NCBI GenBank assembly: GCA_029934265.1
Contig: JAOZMN010000031.1
Location: forward strand, 1-9,391
Length of the DNA stretch: 9,391 nucleotides
Source: Bacteroidales bacterium
Lineage (GTDB): Bacteria > Bacteroidota > Bacteroidia > Bacteroidales > JAADGE01
Reading direction: 5' to 3'
Under the pieces are notes generated by a model. The model saw only the letters and a list, made by a program, of their open reading frames with translations, was not told the DNA's origin and did not search any database. The position numbers and the translations under genes are program-made. This document shows positions 7,301 through 9,391 of this stretch, in pieces; within the stretch, counting starts at the first letter, position 1, and each line of letters opens with the position of its first letter.

Positions 7301-9183
7301 CTTCCGTCTTCAACTTTCCAAATTGTAAGTAAATCATCGCTTCCGGAAACATCTACACCGACAATATAACCATTAATACTTGAAGACAACAAGTCCGGAG
7401 TATCCGCAAATAAATAAAACCCGAAAGAATTTGTACCGGACGGGTCCCAAGCTCCGTTTTTCAGGTTAAATCTCCAAGTTGTAGTACCGTCATTCACCGG
7501 TAATCCGGAAATGCTTGTCGAAATATAACTTGTTCCGCCAATTCCTGAAAGATTGTGTTTCAAGGAATGTGTACCGGTTATCGGACTGTCGGTTGAGCTT
7601 GCCCAGTCGGCAATATTTCCCCAGTCGTCAAGATTTCCGTCATCAAAATCATCATCGACATATACCATTAAATTTGAGCCGATTATATTGCCGGAAGCTA
7701 TCGGTGTAAAAGCTCCGGAAGATGCTGAAATTGTAAAAGTTTCTTCTGTATCGTATTTTAAATCCGTCCAAGAAGCCGACCCGCCGACTGCATTTGCAGA
7801 TAAGCCGGAAACGGAACTTAAAATTCCTGTACCGCTTTGTTTGGCAAGAGTAACAGCACTCGTAAAATCGGTATCAATATTGCCGTTTACATCAGTACCT
7901 GCAACAGTTACGGAAAAAACTCCGGCAGTGGAAATATCGGTTGGAACTTGATTGAAAACAAGTTTTGTTGCATCTATTTCTATGGGGATTTGTCCTGATT
8001 GAATAGTACCTGTTCCGAAAGATGAGCCGGTTGCATCTGCCGTTATATCCGAAAATGCAAGTTTTACAGCTATATTATCATTATCGGAAATTGAAGTCAA
8101 ATCGGTTTTAAGCCAAATTTTAATATGATACGTTTCCGTTGTTCCGTCTGTTATACTTATAAAATCGTTACCGGAAAAAGTTATATCCGAAGAGTTTACA
8201 GTACCGACAAGTCCACCCGGAATATCATCTCCGAAAAGTTTTGCTCCGGCAATCGTTGTTGTCCAGTCTGCAATTTCATTTCCTGTTCCTTGCGTGAATT
8301 TAATATTGTCTATAATTGTCGGAAGTCCGTCTGCTGTTGCCTTATCCGTTAAATTCACATCAAAAATTTGTAAACCGTCCGCAGAATTTTCTATTGACGA
8401 AATTCCGGAAGGCTTTACGTTCGCTCCTGCAGTAATTTCAGAATCGGTATCATTTGTGGGTAAGGGGGTTATGGAAAGATTATCAAAATAAAGTACCCTT
8501 TCAGTGCCTGCACTCGATATGTTGGTTGCAATTCCAAAAAACGATGAACTTGTATGTGTATTATCCGTTGCACTTGCCCCTCTTTGAGTAGTCGGCGATA
8601 TTTCAAATCCTACATCAATAAAAACAGTCCATTCTCCGGTTGCACTTCTTGTAATTTTAACTGTTTTTCCTTCCGGAGTAGCAGTATCGTCGATTCCCGG
8701 AAAACCTGTATCTAAAATTTGATTAGTTGTGTTTCCGGTCTGTTTATAGAGAATATAATTATCTTCGTTACCGCCGTCAAATTGAAAAAAATACCCGTTA
8801 AAATTGTGTGAACCGTCAGTTAAATCGCCAACAATATTTTTATCGGAAATTAGAATAATCTTATAGTCATTATTACCGGAAACCGACCAATTTCGTCCAT
8901 CGGCAACGGAAAAAATCCATTCTCCGTAAGCTGTGTTGCTCGGAGTTGTAAGAATTGCATCTCCGCTTGACTGCTTTGAACGCAAAACATGAGTATCGGC
9001 ATTAGCTCCGGCATCAATTGCTCCGTCAGAGGAAGTCGGAGGGTTTAAAACTTCAAAAGAACCGACATCGCCCGACCAAACCGGAGAGTTTGTAAAATCA
9101 TCATCGGTAAAATCATCGGAAACTTGTCCGAATAAATTTACGGAAATAAACAAACAAACAATAAAAAGATTAAAATATTTCAT
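1303..9183 (-). CDS. Giant exported multidomain protein with five lamin-tail domains and SbsA-like Ig repeats, probable T9SS cargo
   Basis: Complete 2626-residue protein. The ATG at 9183-9181 is chosen because it starts a clear signal peptide. Domains by eye: signal peptide 1-20; lectin-like (LamG/concanavalin-like) sandwich about 25-238, ending LYFDNLSI; a domain starting DTDSEITAG, about 246-402; Ig-like about 403-502; second lectin-like sandwich about 506-712, ending LWFDDLYISG; Big_5/SbsA-type Ig pair about 715-908; then lamin-tail domains (LTD) at about 911-1066, 1270-1427, 1630-1787, 1990-2147 and 2348-2512. Each of the first four LTDs is followed by two more Ig-like domains. The C-terminal domain is about 2525-2626. 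LTDs are recognised by EIMCD near the start, YIEIYNRS, GGYSLE, NFCG..NW.AS and GGTPG..NS. Ig-like domains are recognised by 'L.F.FSE...' openings and 'I.D..GN' near their ends. Nothing catalytic is seen. A surface adhesin or structural role is inferred. Bacterial LTDs also occur beside nucleases and phosphoesterases, but none is fused here. The frame is intact over 7.9 kb. Confidence 0.95.
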   Translation of the reverse strand: MKYFNLFIVCLFISVNLFGQVSDDFTDDDFTNSPVWSGDVGSFEVLNPPTSSDGAIDAGANADTHVLRSKQSSGDAILTTPSNTAYGEWIFSVADGRNWSVSGNNDYKIILISDKNIVGDLTDGSHNFNGYFFQFDGGNEDNYILYKQTGNTTNQILDTGFPGIDDTATPEGKTVKITRSATGEWTVFIDVGFEISPTTQRGASATDNTHTSSSFFGIATNISSAGTERVLYFDNLSITPLPTNDTDSEITAGANVKPSGISSIENSADGLQIFDVNLTDKATADGLPTIIDNIKFTQGTGNEIADWTTTIAGAKLFGDDIPGGLVGTVNSSDITFSGNDFISITDGTTETYHIKIWLKTDLTSISDNDNIAVKLAFSDITADATGSSFGTGTIQSGQIPIEIDATKLVFNQVPTDISTAGVFSVTVAGTDVNGNIDTDFTSAVTLAKQSGTGILSSVSGLSANAVGGSASWTDLKYDTEETFTISASSGAFTPIASGNIIGSNLMVYVDDDFDDGNLDDWGNIADWASSTDSPITGTHSLKHNLSGIGGTSYISTSISGLPVNDGTTTWRFNLKNGAWDPSGTNSFGFYLFADTPDLLSSSINGYIVGVDVSGSDDLLTIWKVEDGSFTSVIASAFNWNSAETIGVEVLRSNSGNWTLKYDTDGNFDNLTTAGNSTDNTFTNALYCGLIFKYSSTRAGELWFDDLYISGPPDTTKPQLLSAFAPSENTLNLTFSEITESTTGENIANYSVNNGLGNPQTAVINVSNPSQITLTFSGTFASETKNTLSVTNIKDNNGNIISDVDFDFTYIKIKPEKVTLLSDSSIDVYFNKEVDITTAQTLMNYDINSGIGNPKSAIIDGSNPALIHLIFDNKFISETNYTLNIDNIQDTYGNVANSENFNVNYYEAKAYDIIINEIMCDVSPQPEALPAVEYLEIRNNSTYDINLKDWTITFGTNSPKNFPDSVIQAGTYAIICNEADVSDMAVFGLAIPVSVSSQLTTTGKRIVIRNNKNIVIEDIEYSQSWYNDDDKKSGGYSIERIDYENFCGEEENWHASGDFTGGTPGRENSIYAVNPDNKKPVADELVYISSKHLQVVFSEKVDATSVSQSNFLLSGSTQPSSFSISDNYPNLIELYFTNNFSVGTNNLSVKNIKDKCGNTMEEQILSFSYKKIEIEEILVVSDFQLRLIFSEKPETISAETSTNYSVNNSLGNPSLVTTFASDSTFVDLTFTGKFTLGQTYIITISGISDVNTNQISTTQTDFVYYIPKENDLIFTEIMCDVNPEPVGVPAYEYIEIYNRSDYAFKLSGWKFQAEGQSEREFSDSTILPGKYILLSELSAVEDLSDYSPAYGILKSTDISVSGKKFKIISPEGLLINEVDYSNTWYQDDTKNNGGYSLEKIDKENFCGAETNWKASEDYKGGTPGSDNSVNASNPDSSSPEITKIFYINSKTLRIIFSEKINTTVAQTITNYTLNTNTNPVSATQISDNKTTIDLIFINDFLVGNNTIKFDNIQDNCNNIMNSETKTFNYELIKIKTIKVLSSTQLQLIFTEKVNKTDAKKLVNYSVNNNLGSPTVALVSATDSTIVNLVFETNFTDGKTLTLTTENIKDSNGNTMTKSTTNFIYYIPKKFDIVFTEIMCDVQPSPVSLPAVNYIEIRNNSSLDIDLTGWIFVSKGQAEREFPEYILKSGEYLLLSQDNDTLALKDYGKVLGILTWSDLTVSGKQLRLISPQNEIIAQVEYENTWYGSEEKQNGGFSLEVIDYFNNCSDDENWTASNDYKGGTPGAENSVNANNPDISKPEILSVTRIYSNRSDIIFTENIDKTSAENTENYKLNDTDSPSSIDFSSEIPDKVILHFTNNFPEGKNTITIKNISDNCSNIMENYNSEFENTLIYPVSLKITSNKQVHIKFSEEVDKETAENIENYFVNNSIGKPEYALISSTDSSSVYLQFKNPFTEEVYNTLTISNIKDATGNIMKNTDMEFIFYIPKQSDIVFTEIMCDISPAPLGLPEAKYIEIYNTSDFDISLEGWKFQSEGQSERNFPDSIINSGEYIIMCQDEYQNEFAGYGKIVTILSSSDLVLSDRNLKLTSPEGKNIANITYLSDWYNDEEKSSGGYSLEIIDPMNFCGGAYNWHASENANGGTPGKLNSVFASNLDTSLPELNELKVINSKILYLYFSESLSETLTVDNFNISGTKPDTLYFLDNDFNKLSIRFSDNFPNGEKQTLLLQKISDKCNNISLDFTEEFTYNLLKPNNLTIINKNMIMIKFSEQILQTTAENINNYSVDNSIGMPLQAKVSTTDSSTVLLTFTQDFPLAKELEISISSLSDINLNIMEPTKMKFTYYIAQNSDIVINEILFNPTSGGTDFVEIYNRSDYEIDLKTLYIAKRNDDGYTESSKPFSEESLIISPASYYCFTENKEITTTDYLSENEDAIIEIKDLPSYSDDEGTVVILLNDSIVIDEFSYTDDMHFALLDEDDGVSLERINYNNPTQDENNWHSAASDVGFATPGYENSQFNKNPNASNENITIEPEIFSPDNDGIDDFASIFYNFDNSGNVANVIIYDSKGRQIRRLANNKLLGTSGVINWDGLYENNQKAQSGIYIVYFEVFDLSGNVNIFKKPVVLATRF
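1306..1611 (-). other. C-terminal FlgD/CHU_C-like domain, candidate type IX secretion signal
   Basis: About the last 100 residues form a separate module. It opens with FSPDNDGIDD (residues 2532-2541), followed by VIIYDSKGRQIRRL, INWDGLYENNQKAQSGIY and a final strand ending KKPVVLATRF. The SPDNDGIDD opening resembles the 'FTPNGDGIND' start of gliding-motility-associated (CHU_C) C-termini. The 'YD..GR.IRRL ... W.G ... G.Y' pattern resembles FlgD-type Ig folds. In Bacteroidota such C-terminal modules on signal-peptide proteins commonly act as T9SS sorting signals or attachment modules. Assignment to this system is inferred, since no T9SS component is in the window. Confidence 0.65.
2143..6453 (-). 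repeat. Four tandem coding units of about 1.08 kb (LTD + two Ig-like domains)
   Basis: Anchoring on the EIMCD motif at the start of each lamin-tail domain (isoleucine at residues 917, 1276, 1636, 1996, and EILFN at 2354) gives spacings of 359, 360, 360 and 358 residues. The approximate units are 5377-6453, 4297-5376, 3217-4296 and 2143-3216. Each holds an LTD of about 157 residues, an A-type Ig domain ending in a cysteine motif (DKCGN, DNCNN, DNCSN, DKCNN) and a B-type Ig domain lacking it. B domains carry an NYSVNNSLG-like loop and end with YYIPK or similar before the next LTD. Motifs are well conserved but intervening DNA has diverged, so these are old duplications rather than a fresh array. 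Boundaries are accurate to a few residues. Confidence 0.9.
9124..9183 (-). other. Signal peptide of the giant surface protein
   Basis: The first 20 residues begin MKYF and continue through a hydrophobic core (LFIVCLFISVNLF) to GQ and then the acidic VSDDF. This is a classical Sec/SPase I type leader, with cleavage expected around FG/Q. The cysteine in the core is too early and lacks a following +2 context, so a lipoprotein is unlikely. Export to the periplasm is the first step for a protein that then needs an outer-membrane route. Confidence 0.85.
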
Positions 9184-9220
9184 ATAGATATAATTTTACA
9201 AACAATTACAAATAAGCACT

Positions 9221-9269
9221 TTATATAAATACAAAACTTTTTTGTAAAACTATTAATCTATTTATATAA
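9221..9269. repeat. Overlapping AT-rich inverted repeats upstream of the giant gene
   Basis: TACAAAA at 9230-9236 and TTTTGTA at 9240-9246 form a perfect 7-bp inverted repeat with a 3-bp gap, 47-63 bp upstream of the start codon. An 11-bp perfect pair, TTATATAAATA at 9221-9231 and TATTTATATAA at 9259-9269, surrounds it but is not concentric with it. These could be an operator or a leader hairpin. In DNA this AT-rich, part of the pattern may be chance. Confidence 0.35.
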
Positions 9270-9310
9270 GCATTTCATAATAATTAATGTATTTTTATTA
9301 TAATAACTTA

Positions 9311-9318
9311 TATATTTG
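9311..9318 (+). promoter_or_regulatory. Candidate Bacteroidota -7 promoter element (TATATTTG), facing right
   Basis: This is an exact match to TAnnTTTG, the -7 consensus used by the primary sigma factor of Bacteroidota. It would start transcription at about 9323-9326, roughly 35 nt before an ATG at 9359. No convincing TTTG/TTG element lies about 20 bp upstream, and one such match in 208 AT-rich bases on two strands is not far from chance. Confidence 0.3.
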
Positions 9319-9358
9319 TCAATAATAATGCAATATTGTATTTATCCGAAAAAACAAA

Positions 9359-9391
9359 ATGAATTTCATACGCAATAATACCAAAAAAACT
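9359..9391 (+). CDS. Possible start of a divergent gene, cut by the right edge
   Basis: An ATG at 9359-9361 opens 11 codons (MNFIRNNTKKT) that run off the window without a stop. It is the first plus-strand ATG open to the edge after the candidate promoter at 9311-9318. An earlier ATG at 9329 ends after 16 codons. No domain can be judged from 11 residues. This is recorded only because spacing and promoter direction make a divergent gene plausible. Confidence 0.2.
   Translation, partial: MNFIRNNTKKT

Larger units (their letters stand above)
9184..9391. other. AT-rich region upstream of the giant gene
   Basis: This 208-bp region should contain the promoter of the giant gene, but I see no exact TAnnTTTG reading toward it. 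The ATG is preceded by an AT-rich leader (TTATATCTAT) with no Shine-Dalgarno sequence, which is normal for Bacteroidota. The region contains inverted repeats (9221-9269) and a plus-strand TAnnTTTG match (9311-9318). Confidence 0.6.

Noticed and set aside
7553..7951. Plus-strand open frame of 132 codons inside the giant gene
   Set aside because: It is antisense to a well-supported coding region with signal peptide and domain repeats. Its translation has no recognisable domain and mirrors the codon bias of the opposite strand.
9297..9322. TTGACA and TATAAT on the minus strand, resembling a sigma70 promoter
   Set aside because: The spacer is only 14 bp, too short for the usual 16-18. Bacteroidota primary promoters do not use this consensus, and such AT-rich matches are expected by chance.
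9329..9379. Short plus-strand frame from an ATG at 9329
   Set aside because: It ends at a stop after about 16 codons, with nothing to support a small protein.

Overview
The window is low in G+C (roughly one third, estimated by eye). It looks like a Bacteroidota chromosome, probably a Bacteroidales-type or related lineage. Three things point there: a giant secreted lamin-tail/Ig-like repeat protein with a C-terminal module of the kind carried by type IX secretion (T9SS) cargo; a DUF58 protein of the Bacteroidota kind; and start codons with AT-rich leaders and no Shine-Dalgarno sequence. An exact TAnnTTTG element (the Bacteroidota -7 promoter consensus) lies near the right edge, but this is weak support.

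Layout, right to left, because both main genes are on the minus strand. (1) 9184-9391 is an AT-rich gap with nested inverted repeats. A possible divergent plus-strand gene may start at 9359 and leave the window. (2) 1303-9183 is a single 2626-residue gene for an exported surface protein. It has a signal peptide, two lectin-like sandwich modules around a spacer domain and an Ig-like domain, a pair of Big_5/SbsA-type Ig-like domains, four tandem units of about 360 residues (lamin-tail domain + Ig-like A + Ig-like B), a fifth divergent lamin-tail domain, and a FlgD/CHU_C-like C-terminal domain. (3) 1098-1302 is a 205-bp spacer with a hairpin just behind the giant gene and a 15-bp exact inverted repeat built on the core ACCCTWAGGGT, next to the downstream gene. 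(4) 1097 down to the left edge is the first 365 residues of a DUF58 protein; its C-terminus lies outside the window.

The two genes share a strand but have no obvious functional link. The giant protein is most likely a cell-surface or extracellular adhesive or structural protein, and no catalytic domain is visible in it. DUF58 proteins usually work with MoxR AAA+ ATPases and VWA/Bat proteins at the inner membrane. No moxR is immediately upstream here, so partners, if present, would lie beyond the left edge or elsewhere. The most unusual signals are the near-constant 1.08-kb coding periodicity, the position-matched gain and loss of cysteines across the repeat units, a strong excess of CCGG/TCCGGA confined to coding DNA, and the paired palindromes ahead of the DUF58 gene. 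I found no RNA genes, CRISPR arrays, insertion sequences or clear novel defence system.
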